The notes under the pieces were generated by a model that saw only the letters and a program-made list of their open reading frames with translations, searched no databases and was not told where the DNA came from. Source: JALZVT01 sp039029135 (lineage in GTDB: Bacteria; Pseudomonadota; Gammaproteobacteria; Pseudomonadales; Azotimanducaceae). Taken from it: a stretch of 64,000 nt of DNA. The position numbers were made by a program, and so were the translations under genes. The stretch spans positions 124,001-188,000 of the forward strand of contig JBCCGT010000002.1 in the NCBI GenBank assembly GCA_039029135.1. Reading direction: 5' to 3'. This document shows, piece by piece, positions 17,848 to 26,307 of the stretch (position 1 is the first letter of the stretch; every line of letters starts with the position of its first letter).

Positions 17848-18873
17848 ATGGAACACGAACTGACAGACATCGACGCCGTTCAGGAGGCGGTGGGCCGGCT
17901 CGCCGGACCGCGCGACATGAAGGTGATCGACTTCATGGACGAACACGCGATTCGCTGGCTCGCGCACGCGACGCTGGGGATGCTCACGTCCGGAACCAAT
18001 GCAAGCGATGCATCGCAGGCGACTCTGGCCGCGACGCTCGCGGGCGGTCCTGCGGGTTTCGCCACGGCCGTGGACGCGACCATGCTGCAGGTGCCGGGTG
18101 CGCTCGTCGACGACCCCGGGATCATGGTCGCCGGCAACGCCTTCGCCTCGCTGTGGCTGCTGCCCGGCATGACGGAGACCCTGCGGATCAACGGCCGGGT
18201 CGCCGACGTCGGCCCGGAACGCATACTGGTCGCGGTCGAGGAATGCTATCTGCACTGCGGCAAGGCGCTGATCCGCTCCGACTTCTGGGCGCCGGACGGC
18301 GTGTCGCCCGCGCCCACCGAGGTGACCGACTTCATCGCCGCGAGCCGGCTGCTGGGGCTTGCCACCCTGAGCGCGGACGGCCGAGCCGATCTGAGCCCAA
18401 AGGGCGATCCCGCCGGCGCGCTGCTGCGCGAGGCCAACGGTCACCTGTGGTATCCGGATCGACCCGGTAACCGTCGCATCGACAGCTTTCGCAACATCGT
18501 CGACCAGCCCCGGGTGGCGGCCATCGCGCTGATTCCCGGCAGCATCCATGCGCTGTACGTCGAGGCCGGCGCCCGCGTCAGCCGCGACCCCGAGCAGCTC
18601 GCCGCCTTCGCCGTCGGCGACAAGACGCCGCATCTGGTCACGCGCCTGCAGGCGACGCGGACTGACTTGCGTTCGAGCGCGGCGCTCGAACGCGCCGCGC
18701 TATGGCCCGCCGCGGCCGCGCCGACCGGTCTGCGAGCGGCGGAGATCTTCAAGACCCACGTCAAGCTGAGCAAGGAAAGCGGCCTGGGCGCCACCCTGAC
18801 CCGGGCGGCGATCTCTATCCCGGGGGCGATGCGCCGCGGGCTGGAGAGCGACTACGAGAAGAACCTCTACTAA
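17848..18873 (+). CDS. PPOX-class (pyridoxamine-phosphate-oxidase-like) FMN flavoprotein
   Basis: 341 residues. The C-terminal two-thirds is a full split-barrel domain of the FMN-dependent PPOX type: FIAASRLLGLATLSADGRADLSPKGDP ... LWYPDRPGNRRIDSFRNIVDQPRVAAIALIPG. The N-terminal part keeps only the second half of another copy (ASLWLLPGMTETLRINGRVADV ... VEECYLHCGKALIRS). Its first half is replaced by an Ala/Gly-rich stretch. It lies immediately upstream of the DUF3649/PepSY iron cluster, which hints at a flavin or heme redox role. The substrate is unknown. Confidence 0.8.
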   Translation: MEHELTDIDAVQEAVGRLAGPRDMKVIDFMDEHAIRWLAHATLGMLTSGTNASDASQATLAATLAGGPAGFATAVDATMLQVPGALVDDPGIMVAGNAFASLWLLPGMTETLRINGRVADVGPERILVAVEECYLHCGKALIRSDFWAPDGVSPAPTEVTDFIAASRLLGLATLSADGRADLSPKGDPAGALLREANGHLWYPDRPGNRRIDSFRNIVDQPRVAAIALIPGSIHALYVEAGARVSRDPEQLAAFAVGDKTPHLVTRLQATRTDLRSSAALERAALWPAAAAPTGLRAAEIFKTHVKLSKESGLGATLTRAAISIPGAMRRGLESDYEKNLY

Positions 18874-18901
18874 ACTGCGCTACCCGCCCGGTCGCTACAA
18901 T

Positions 18902-18916
18902 CGAGAATGAATCTCG
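18902..18916 (+). promoter_or_regulatory. Fur-like box before DUF3649/PepSY cluster
   Basis: CGAGAATGAATCTCG matches 11 of 14 informative positions of the 7-1-7 Fur motif and has a 5-base inverted repeat at its ends. It lies 38 bases before the DUF3649 start, between the PPOX gene and the iron cluster. Confidence 0.65.
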
Positions 18917-18953
18917 TTTAGACTGAGTCTCCGATCGACCGGAGTTGTGCCTG

Positions 18954-19256
18954 ATGGCCACGGCGAAACGCTCGCGCCACAGTCGCTGGACGATCGCGGG
19001 CCGCGCCGCGACCGCGATTCTGCTGGGCTATGTGTTCGCCAACAGCGCGGGCCTGCTGCTGGCTCTCGCGCTGCCCGTTGACCGCATCACCGGTGTGCTC
19101 ACCGGCACGATCGCCTCCTTCCTGCTTTGGGGCGCGGCCATAATGTGGGCCTTCTCGGTCACCAAAACCCGCACGGCGCTGCTGGGCTTAAGTTCGAGCA
19201 TCACACTCTGCGCCGGCGGCGCGTACGGACTCTATCTGCTGGGAGGCACAGCATGA
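18954..19256 (+). CDS. DUF3649 family iron-uptake-associated membrane protein
   Basis: 100 residues with three hydrophobic helices (about 16-39, 47-69, 76-97) and a basic N-terminus. Sequence and position fit DUF3649, a small inner-membrane protein regularly encoded with PepSY and DUF3325 proteins next to siderophore receptors. The start is ATG 18954 with GGAG 9 bases upstream; a TTG at 18945 is open but less likely. The stop overlaps the next start (ATGA), so it is translationally coupled to the PepSY gene. Confidence 0.85.
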   Translation: MATAKRSRHSRWTIAGRAATAILLGYVFANSAGLLLALALPVDRITGVLTGTIASFLLWGAAIMWAFSVTKTRTALLGLSSSITLCAGGAYGLYLLGGTA

Positions 19257-20860
19257 ACGGCGCGTTCCGTCAGTCGATGACCTGGCTGCACACCTGGTCC
19301 GGCATCGTCGTGGTTTGGCTGCTGTACTTCATGTTTGTGACCGGCACCATCGGCTACTTCGACGACGAGGTCGACCGCTGGATGAAGCCCGAGCAGGGAC
19401 CGTCCGCGCAAATGCCGATCGAAGCGGGCTTGGAGGCGGCCCAGACGCGGCTCGAGGACATCGCCGCCGGCGCCGACCGCTGGTTCATCTATCCGACCAT
19501 CAAGCGCAGCAATCCGCACCTCTCGACGTTCTGGCAGATGCCCACGGTGGAGGGCGAGGACGTCGTGCGCGGCGACGAGGAGCTGGATCCGACAACCGCG
19601 CAGCCCTTCACGCCTGCCGCGCGCGACACCGGCGGCGGCCAGGTGCTGTACCGCATGCACTATCTGCTGCACTACCTGCCGGGTCGCAGCGGCTACTACA
19701 TCATGGCGATCGTGACGATGTTCATGTTCGTCGGCCTGATGACCGGCGTGGTCGCCCACAAGAAGATCTTCAAGGACTTCTTCACCTTCCGCTGGGCGCG
19801 GGGGCAGCGTAGCTGGCTCGACCTTCACAACCTGGCGTCCGTGGCCACCCTGCCCTTCCAGTTCATGATCACCTACAGCGGCCTGCTGTTTACGCTGGCG
19901 CTGTTCTGGATGCCGTTCGTGGTACTGGGCGGCTACGGCTTCGACATCAAACGCATCTCTGCGCTCGCGATCGAATTTCAGGGCCAGCAGGCCGAGCGCT
20001 CCGGCGACGCCGTGCCCCTCGTGCGGCTTGCGACGCTCGCGCAGCAGATCGAGGCGGACTGGGGTCCCAACCAGATCGCCTTCGTGCGCGTCGAGTACCC
20101 GGGCGATGCGAATGCCCGGGTCACGTTCCAGCGCGAGACGACGGGGCGCACGAGCGCAGAGTCCGTCCTGTTCGACGGCGCGAGCGGCGAGCGCCTGACC
20201 AAGCCGGCCGGCGGACTCGACTTCGACGCCAACCCTGCGTTCGGCTTTGCGGGCGTCATGTTCAGCCTGCATGAGGGCCAGTTCGCCGATACCGTGCTGC
20301 GCTGGGTGTACTTTCTGTCCGGCTTGCTCGGCACCATCATGATCGGCACCGGGGCGATCTACTGGGTCGAAAAACGCCGCCCCCGACGCGCCGGCGATCC
20401 AACCAAGTGGAGCTTTCGCGCCGTGGAGCGCGCCAACGTCGCGGTCATCGCGGGTCTCATCGGCGCGGTTGGCGTCTATCTGTGGGCGAATCGGCTGCTG
20501 CCGGTCGGCCTGGCGGAGCGCGCCGACTGGGAGGTCCACTGCATGTTCCTCGCCTGGCTTGCGTTCTTCGCGCACGCGGCGCTGCGCAGGGCGCCGGTTG
20601 CCTGGATCGAGCAGTGCACGGCCGTTGGGCTGATCTTCCTGGCCGTGCCGATCGTCAATGGACTCACCACGTCGGCGCATCTGGGTAACAGCATCGCCGC
20701 GGGCGACTGGGTGCTGGCCGGCGTGGATCTGACGGCCATCGCCACCGGCCTGATTGCGCTCGGCATCGCCCACGCGATGCGCGCCAGGCGGTCGCGCCTT
20801 GATGCGATCGACGTGCCCGCGCTGGACGGCGGCGATGCCCAGCCGCAGCTCGGCGGCTGA
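19253..20860 (+). CDS. Large PepSY-domain membrane protein (siderophore-reductase type)
   Basis: 535 residues with several membrane helices: near 9-33, 148-170, 202-228 and 355-377, and a cluster in the last 130 residues. Histidines occur at helix edges (TWLHTWSG, MHYLLHYLPGRSGYY, VAHKKI, DLHNLAS), as expected for heme-ligating PepSY_TM proteins such as FoxB-like reductases that release iron from siderophores. A soluble PepSY-type domain lies about residues 245-345. It is coupled by ATGA to DUF3649 and followed by DUF3325. Electron transfer across the inner membrane is inferred from the family. Confidence 0.87.
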   Translation: MNGAFRQSMTWLHTWSGIVVVWLLYFMFVTGTIGYFDDEVDRWMKPEQGPSAQMPIEAGLEAAQTRLEDIAAGADRWFIYPTIKRSNPHLSTFWQMPTVEGEDVVRGDEELDPTTAQPFTPAARDTGGGQVLYRMHYLLHYLPGRSGYYIMAIVTMFMFVGLMTGVVAHKKIFKDFFTFRWARGQRSWLDLHNLASVATLPFQFMITYSGLLFTLALFWMPFVVLGGYGFDIKRISALAIEFQGQQAERSGDAVPLVRLATLAQQIEADWGPNQIAFVRVEYPGDANARVTFQRETTGRTSAESVLFDGASGERLTKPAGGLDFDANPAFGFAGVMFSLHEGQFADTVLRWVYFLSGLLGTIMIGTGAIYWVEKRRPRRAGDPTKWSFRAVERANVAVIAGLIGAVGVYLWANRLLPVGLAERADWEVHCMFLAWLAFFAHAALRRAPVAWIEQCTAVGLIFLAVPIVNGLTTSAHLGNSIAAGDWVLAGVDLTAIATGLIALGIAHAMRARRSRLDAIDVPALDGGDAQPQLGG

Positions 20861-20910
20861 TTCAACGCGCTCGCCGCCCCGACGATCTCAACGGCCACCC
20901 AAAAGACCAT

Positions 20911-21186
20911 ATGGGAGAACTCGGATTGATCGGCCTGCTGCTGTTCGCGAACGCGACCCTGTGTTTCTCGATGCGTCGACACCAGCGGCTGGTGTTCAAG
21001 GAGCTGCTGGCGCGCCGGGTCGAGCTCGCGCTGCGCGGCCTGGGGTTTGCGCTGCTCGCCGTCGCCGCCTGGGGCTTCGTCGCGCGCGACGGGGCGATGG
21101 TCGGACTGGCCGCGTTCGTCGGCTGGTTCACCCTGTGCATGCTGGTTGCCGCCGGTACCGTCACCGCGCTATCGACGCAGCGTTAA
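20911..21186 (+). CDS. DUF3325 family small membrane protein
   Basis: 91 residues with helices around 3-20, 41-60 and 64-86. It matches the small DUF3325 protein that closes DUF3649-PepSY-DUF3325 iron clusters in many Gammaproteobacteria. It starts 50 bases after the PepSY gene and is presumably co-transcribed. No catalytic motif. Confidence 0.8.
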   Translation: MGELGLIGLLLFANATLCFSMRRHQRLVFKELLARRVELALRGLGFALLAVAAWGFVARDGAMVGLAAFVGWFTLCMLVAAGTVTALSTQR

Positions 21187-21241
21187 CGCGCCTTCCGCTA
21201 TGCTTGGTGTCCCTCGCAGCCGACAGGTGACGCCCCAGCCG

Positions 21242-21586
21242 ATGCCGCGCCGTCCAAGCAACGATTTCGATCGCTATCACGCCCACGTGTACTACGACGC
21301 GGCTTCCGAGGCCGCCGCCCGCGCGCTGTGCATCGGCGCCTGGCAGCACGCGCAGATCGCGCTCGGCCGGTTCCACCGCAAGCCGGTCGGCCCACATCCC
21401 GAGTGGAGCTGCCAGCTCAGCTTCGACGCCGACGAGTTCGACCGCGTCGTTCCCTGGCTCGACGCGCATCGCGGCGATCTCAGCCTGCTGGTGCATCCAA
21501 TAACGGGGGATGCGCTCGCGGAACACAGCACCCACGCGAGTTGGCTCGGCGAGTCTGTGCCCATGAATCTGGACATCTTCAGGTGA
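21242..21586 (+). CDS. DOPA 4,5-dioxygenase family protein
   Basis: 114 residues with family motifs YHAHVYYDAASEAAARAL, the Gly-Pro-His-Pro segment (GPHPEWSCQLSF) and the C-terminal VHPITGDALAEHSTHASWLG with metal-ligand histidines. The family performs extradiol cleavage of catechols such as DOPA; the bacterial substrate is unknown. The start is ATG 21242 or ATG 21200. It directly follows the iron cluster and is followed by the Yip1 gene 34 bases later. Confidence 0.87.
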   Translation: MPRRPSNDFDRYHAHVYYDAASEAAARALCIGAWQHAQIALGRFHRKPVGPHPEWSCQLSFDADEFDRVVPWLDAHRGDLSLLVHPITGDALAEHSTHASWLGESVPMNLDIFR

Positions 21587-21620
21587 GCGCCATGCGCAAA
21601 CTGTCCGTTACCAAGCCAAT

Positions 21621-22301
21621 ATGCTGAAGCTGTTCGTCGATCTCTTTACCGCGCCCGGTGCGGCATTTGCGACGCTGAAGGCCAAGCCGGGCTTCCTGCT
21701 GCCGCTGCTGCTGCTCGTCGCCGCCGCGGTCGGGCTGAACGCGGCCTACTTCGCTTTGGTGGATCCGGAGTTTCTGGTCGAAGACATTCTGCAGCGCGCC
21801 GGCGACGACATCACCGCCGAGGAGGAGCGCGGCATTCGCGAGTTTGCGAACGCAGAGGGCCGCGGGGGCCGCTGGCTGCCGACCATCGGCGGCGGCTTCT
21901 TTTTCATCGTGATCCTGCTCGTACACGCGACCTACTACAGCCTCGTCTCCATGGCGCGCGGCCACCAGATTCGTTTCCGCCAGTGGTTCGCGTTTGTTTC
22001 GTGGAGCTATCTGCCGAGCCTGCTCGCGCTGCTCGCCGGGGCCATCGCGCTAGCCATCGCGCCGGGCTTTGAGCTCAGCCTCAACGACCTCAATCCACTG
22101 TCGATCGCGAATCTGTTGAATGTCGACGGCCTCAGCGGCAACGCGCGCGTGCTGCAGCAGATCGACGTGACCCAGCTATGGACGCTGTGCCTGCTGGCCC
22201 TGGGCTACCGCGCCTGGACGGGCGCGCGCTGGGCCGTCAGCCTCCTGGTTGCGCTGGTGCCCTTCATTGTTGCCTACAGCCTGCCGCTGCTCTTTGCCTG
22301 A
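21621..22301 (+). CDS. Yip1 family membrane protein
   Basis: 226 residues with five hydrophobic segments (about 25-46, 91-110, 131-150, 183-200, 203-224). It begins LFVDLFTAPGAAFATLKAKP, the usual opening of bacterial YIP1-domain proteins. Function is unknown. It sits 12 bases before the adaptor gene, so it is probably part of the transporter operon that follows. Confidence 0.8.
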   Translation: MLKLFVDLFTAPGAAFATLKAKPGFLLPLLLLVAAAVGLNAAYFALVDPEFLVEDILQRAGDDITAEEERGIREFANAEGRGGRWLPTIGGGFFFIVILLVHATYYSLVSMARGHQIRFRQWFAFVSWSYLPSLLALLAGAIALAIAPGFELSLNDLNPLSIANLLNVDGLSGNARVLQQIDVTQLWTLCLLALGYRAWTGARWAVSLLVALVPFIVAYSLPLLFA

Positions 22302-22313
22302 CGAGGTATCCCG

Positions 22314-23480
22314 GTGAACGCACGCGCCCTCATTCTGCTGCTCATCGTTCTGGCCGTCGTCGCGGTCCCCTTCATCACCCGCGACGGCAGCGGCCGCGGC
22401 GCGTTTGTACAGCTCGCCAACCCGGACATGCGCACCATCCGCACGTCGATCCTCGCGTCCGGCAGCCTCGCGCACGCCAACGAGGTCACGCTGACCGCCG
22501 AGGTCATCGGCCGGGTCGAAGCGGTGTACGTCGAAGAAGGCGACGTCGTCGAGACCGGCAAGCTGCTGCTGCAGATCGACGACGAGGCGCTGGCGGCTCA
22601 GGTCGCGCAGAGCGAGGCGTCCGTGCGCATGCAGGCAATCGACATCGAGCGCACAGAGCTGCGGGTGAAAAACCTGCGCCGACGTCTGGAGCGTGCAGAA
22701 GCGCTGAAGGAGCGACAGCTGCTCGACGAGGGCGCGTTCGAGGACGCGGAGCTCGAATATCAGGTGGCCGAGGTCGACCTGCGCTCGGCGCGCGAGCGTC
22801 TGCTGCAGACCCAGGCCGCGCTGCAGCAGTTCGAGGACCAGCGCGACAAGACCCGCGTGCGCGCGCCGATCTCCGGCGTGGTGACCTCGCTCGACATCGA
22901 ACTCGGCGAGACCGCGGTGTCGAGCACGACGAACATCCCGGGCAGCGGCCTGATGACCATCGCCGACCCGAGCAACATCATCACAGAGGTCTACATCGAC
23001 GAGGCGGACGTTGCGGACATCGCGCTCGGCCAGCAGGCCGAGATTGTCGCAATCGCATACCCGAACCAGCCGCTGACCGGACGCGTGCAGTTCATCGCCA
23101 ATACGGCGAAGCACGCGCCACATCGCTCGGGCCTGTCTTTCCTGGTGCGCATCAACATCACCGACACCAACGGCATCGAGCTGCGCCCGGGCATGTCCTG
23201 TCGCGCCGCGATCTACACGCGCGGCGAGGACGAGATGCTCGCCGTGCCCGTGCAGGCCGTGATCACCGAGGAAGATCCCGAGACGCGGCGACCGCGCCAG
23301 TTCGTATGGGTCATGCGGGACGGCGAGGCGCACAAACTCAGCGTCGACACCGGACTGTCTGATGACGCCTATCAGGAGATCGCGACCGGGCTGGATCCGA
23401 TCGACGAGGTGATCATCGGTCCCGGCCGCGTGCTGCGCCGCCTGCGCGAGGGCGACCCCGTGCAGCCCGAGCAGTCTTGA
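22314..23480 (+). CDS. Periplasmic adaptor (MacA/HlyD-type)
   Basis: 388 residues. An N-terminal membrane anchor (about 5-21) is followed by a biotinyl-lipoyl half (EVTLTAEVIGRVEAVYVEEGDVVETGKLLLQIDDEAL). An alpha-hairpin (about 98-180) precedes the second lipoyl half (VRAPISGVVTSLDIELGETAV) and beta-barrel and membrane-proximal domains. It links an inner-membrane ABC pump to an outer-membrane channel. The GTG start follows GAGG. It is the first of three overlapping genes with the MacB-like ATPase and permease; no TolC-like gene is in the window. Confidence 0.92.
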   Translation: MNARALILLLIVLAVVAVPFITRDGSGRGAFVQLANPDMRTIRTSILASGSLAHANEVTLTAEVIGRVEAVYVEEGDVVETGKLLLQIDDEALAAQVAQSEASVRMQAIDIERTELRVKNLRRRLERAEALKERQLLDEGAFEDAELEYQVAEVDLRSARERLLQTQAALQQFEDQRDKTRVRAPISGVVTSLDIELGETAVSSTTNIPGSGLMTIADPSNIITEVYIDEADVADIALGQQAEIVAIAYPNQPLTGRVQFIANTAKHAPHRSGLSFLVRINITDTNGIELRPGMSCRAAIYTRGEDEMLAVPVQAVITEEDPETRRPRQFVWVMRDGEAHKLSVDTGLSDDAYQEIATGLDPIDEVIIGPGRVLRRLREGDPVQPEQS

Positions 23481-24187
23481 GCGTGGCCGCGCTGATCCAG
23501 ATGCGCGGTATCGAGAAGCGCTACGAGCTGGGCGATGAGACCGTCACCGCCCTGGCGGGCGTCGACCTCAACATCGAGCGCAACGAGTACGTGGCCATCG
23601 TCGGTTCGTCGGGTTCGGGTAAATCCACCCTGATGAACATCCTGGGCTGCCTGGATCAGCCCACCGCCGGGCACTATCAGCTCAACGGCGCGGACGTGGA
23701 GCGGCTGGTCGACGATCAGCTCGCCGACATCCGCAATCGCGAGATCGGCTTCGTCTTCCAGAGCTTCAATCTGCTCAGCCGCGCATCGGCGCTGAACAAC
23801 GTGGTCCAACCGCTGATCTATCGCGGCGAGTCCGTCACAGCGCGCCGCGCGCGGGCCGCCGAGGCGCTGGACCGGGTGGGGCTTGCGAACCGCGCGGACC
23901 ATCTACCCAATCAGCTATCCGGCGGCCAGCGCCAGCGCGTCGCCATCGCGCGGGCGCTGGTGACCGAGCCGTCGATCCTGCTGGCGGACGAACCCACCGG
24001 CAATTTGGACTCCGAGACCACCGCCAACGTCATGGCACTCTTCGAGGAGCTGCATGCAGAGGGTCAGACCCTCGTCATCGTGACCCACGAACCCGACATT
24101 GCGGCGCGCGCGCGGCGCGTCGTGACGCTGTTCGACGGCGCGGTGCACTCGGACTCGCGGACCGTCGCCGAGGCCGCGCCGGCGTGA
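23477..24187 (+). CDS. ABC transporter ATP-binding protein (MacB/LolD-type)
   Basis: 236 residues: Walker A GSSGSGKST (about 41-49), Q-loop FVFQSFNLL, signature LSGGQRQRVAIARAL, Walker B ILLADEPTGNLDS, H-loop VTHEP. It overlaps the adaptor stop by 4 bases with a TTG start (GTG 23483 is an alternative). It powers the FtsX-type permease encoded next. Confidence 0.93.
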   Translation: MSVAALIQMRGIEKRYELGDETVTALAGVDLNIERNEYVAIVGSSGSGKSTLMNILGCLDQPTAGHYQLNGADVERLVDDQLADIRNREIGFVFQSFNLLSRASALNNVVQPLIYRGESVTARRARAAEALDRVGLANRADHLPNQLSGGQRQRVAIARALVTEPSILLADEPTGNLDSETTANVMALFEELHAEGQTLVIVTHEPDIAARARRVVTLFDGAVHSDSRTVAEAAPA

Positions 24188-25410
24188 TCGGCGCGATCAT
24201 CGAAGCCGGCCGCGCCGCCTGGCAGTCGATCGTCGCCCACGGCTTTCGCAGCCTGCTGACCATGCTCGGCATCATCATCGGCGTGGCGTCCGTGATCGCG
24301 GTGATCTCGCTCGTGCAGGGCCTGCGCGAATCCATCACGGCAGAGTTTCAGTCGCTCGGCTCGAATGCGCTGACCGTGCGCTCGTACACCCCCTTCAAGC
24401 GGCGCCTCGAGGGCCAGGTGTCGCGGATCACCGTCGACGACTATCAGCTCATCGTCGATCGGGTCAGCGACGTGGAGACCATTACGCCCGTGCTGTTCTC
24501 GGAAGGCGCGGCCGGCGAGCTGAGCTGGGGCAGCCAGACCACCTTCAGCCAGGTGCAAGGCACGACCCACAGCTTTCAGGACGTCGCCAATCTATACGCG
24601 GCCCGCGGCCGCTTCCTGTCGCCGGCGGACAACTCGACGCGCAGACGCGTCGCGGTGCTCGGACCGCAGGTTGTGGAAGATCTGGAGATGACGCAGCCGG
24701 TCGGCGAGTTCCTGACGATCGGCGGCGAATGGATCAAGGTGGTCGGGGTCATGGAAGCGCGCGGCGAGCTGTTCGGCCGCAGCCAGGACGACTATGTGCT
24801 GCTGCCGTTCGAGACGATGCGCAGCATGAACGGCGTCCAGGTCGAGCCCGACATCGTCATGCAGCTCGCGGTGGCGTCGAGCGAGGCGATGGGCGACGTC
24901 ACGAACCAAATCCGCGCCTATCTGCGCAAGTCGCACAACCTGGCGCCGACGGCGGACGACGACTTCCGCATCCAGACGCCAGAACAGATCGCCGAGTCGC
25001 TGGATCAGATCATCAACACGGTAACCGTCATCATCGGCGGCATCGTCGCGATCTCCCTCTTGGTCGGCGGCATCGGCATCATGAACATCATGCTGGTATC
25101 GGTGACCGAACGGACTCGAGAGATCGGCATCTGCAAGGCGCTGGGCGCTCGCCGCCGGGACATCCTGCTGCAGTTTCTGATCGAGGCCCTGCTGCTGTCG
25201 CTGCTCGGCGGCGTGCTGGGCTTGCTGCTCGGCTACGGCCTCGGTGCGCTGGTGGCGTCGCTGGTACCCAACTTCCCGCCGGCCACCGTGCCGCTGTGGG
25301 CCATCGCGCTGGCGCTGGGATTTTCCGGCGCCATCGGCGTGCTGTTCGGTCTCTTACCCGCCTCAAAGGCCGCAGACTTGAATCCGATCGACGCGCTGCG
25401 CTATGAGTAG
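24184..25410 (+). CDS. ABC transporter permease (MacB/FtsX-type)
   Basis: 408 residues. The N-terminal helix (about 20-42, LLTMLGIIIGVASVIAVISLVQGL) is followed by a large MacB-like periplasmic domain (about 50-265) and three C-terminal helices forming the FtsX domain (IMLVSVTERTREIGICKALGARRRDI). It overlaps the ATPase gene by 4 bases (GTGA). Together with the adaptor it forms a MacAB-like exporter of peptides, toxins or siderophore-like compounds; the cargo is unknown. Confidence 0.93.
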   Translation: MIGAIIEAGRAAWQSIVAHGFRSLLTMLGIIIGVASVIAVISLVQGLRESITAEFQSLGSNALTVRSYTPFKRRLEGQVSRITVDDYQLIVDRVSDVETITPVLFSEGAAGELSWGSQTTFSQVQGTTHSFQDVANLYAARGRFLSPADNSTRRRVAVLGPQVVEDLEMTQPVGEFLTIGGEWIKVVGVMEARGELFGRSQDDYVLLPFETMRSMNGVQVEPDIVMQLAVASSEAMGDVTNQIRAYLRKSHNLAPTADDDFRIQTPEQIAESLDQIINTVTVIIGGIVAISLLVGGIGIMNIMLVSVTERTREIGICKALGARRRDILLQFLIEALLLSLLGGVLGLLLGYGLGALVASLVPNFPPATVPLWAIALALGFSGAIGVLFGLLPASKAADLNPIDALRYE

Positions 25411-25456
25411 TCGAGACGAATAACGATCAGCGCACAGCGGACGCGGGGGCACCAAC

Positions 25457-26194
25457 ATGGATCACAGCGACGATCAGGGCTACGTCTATCTGGCGGCCGG
25501 TCTGTTCAACCTCGGCACCAACTTTCAGAACGCCTATATCGCGAACCGGCTGGAGGAGCACGGCTATCGATGCTTCCTGCCGCAGCGGGACGGTTTCGAG
25601 GTCGCGCGCTTCGTCGAGTTCCTGCAGCAGGCCAAGGACAACGACGCGACCCGGCGCTACGCCTCGGAGATCGCTCACTTCGTTCCCTACTATCTGGATC
25701 TGGGCTACTTCCTGAGCCGCTCGATCGCGGTCGTCGCGTCCCTCGACGATCCGCTCGACAGCGGGATGATCGTCGAGATCAGCTATGCCCGGCTCAGCAA
25801 TCTTCCCGTGATCGGCTTTCGCTCGGACATCCGCTCGCCGCTCGGCAACGTCAGCGAAGAGATCGCCATCAACCCGTTCCCGGTGCGCCAGTGCGACGTC
25901 TACATCAAGGCGGCGACCCCCACCGGGGACCTCGCGAGCGTCTACCGCGCCACCGACGCGTTCGTCGAGACCATCGAGAGCGAGCTACGCGCGCGGGTGC
26001 CCCTGAAGCACAACCGCATGGCAACTAGCGACAATCCCGTCCTGCAGGACATCGTCAAGGGTGCCGCGATCCTGTTCGACGGCCTGTCCCGCCCCTTCGG
26101 GACCGACGCGATGCGCGAAATCGCGAACCGCTACGTCCAGCACAAGGACTTCTTTGACGCCCAACAGCCGAAGTTTTTGGCGATCAACACCTAG
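25457..26194 (+). CDS. Nucleoside 2-deoxyribosyltransferase-fold protein
   Basis: 245 residues. It shows YVYLAAGLFNLGTNFQNAYIANRLEEHGYRCFLPQRDG and the acidic VVASLDDPLDSGMIVEISYARLSNLPVIGFRSDIRS block, which match the nucleoside 2-deoxyribosyltransferase superfamily (active-site Asp and the Glu in DSGMIVEISYA). The C-terminal 70 residues are not assigned. These enzymes move deoxyribose between bases; related folds hydrolyse NAD-like substrates. It is monocistronic, with GGGGGC before ATG 25457. A specific substrate cannot be given. Confidence 0.8.
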   Translation: MDHSDDQGYVYLAAGLFNLGTNFQNAYIANRLEEHGYRCFLPQRDGFEVARFVEFLQQAKDNDATRRYASEIAHFVPYYLDLGYFLSRSIAVVASLDDPLDSGMIVEISYARLSNLPVIGFRSDIRSPLGNVSEEIAINPFPVRQCDVYIKAATPTGDLASVYRATDAFVETIESELRARVPLKHNRMATSDNPVLQDIVKGAAILFDGLSRPFGTDAMREIANRYVQHKDFFDAQQPKFLAINT

Positions 26195-26242
26195 CTCTAG
26201 ATCGGGCCGCACTAGTGTCCGACATTACCCTCTAACCTAAAT

Positions 26243-26261
26243 GATTGTGATTCCCATTTGC
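26243..26261 (+). promoter_or_regulatory. Candidate Fur box before third TonB receptor
   Basis: GATTGTGATTCCCATTTGC matches 12 of 19 positions of the Fur consensus. It lies 47 bases before the receptor start in a locally AT-rich stretch, a position similar to the stronger site at 1510-1528. Confidence 0.55.
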
Positions 26262-26307
26262 GATATTCCTGCTATGCTCGCGCGCCTTTCGCATCTGGGG
26301 ATTTGTT

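Noticed and set aside
19232..20773. Long minus-strand open frame opposite the PepSY gene
   Set aside because: It mirrors a clear membrane protein on the plus strand; its translation is Arg/His/Gly-rich with no family pattern. The same reasoning removes other long antisense frames, such as 1706-2686, 13369-14529 and 62126-63877.
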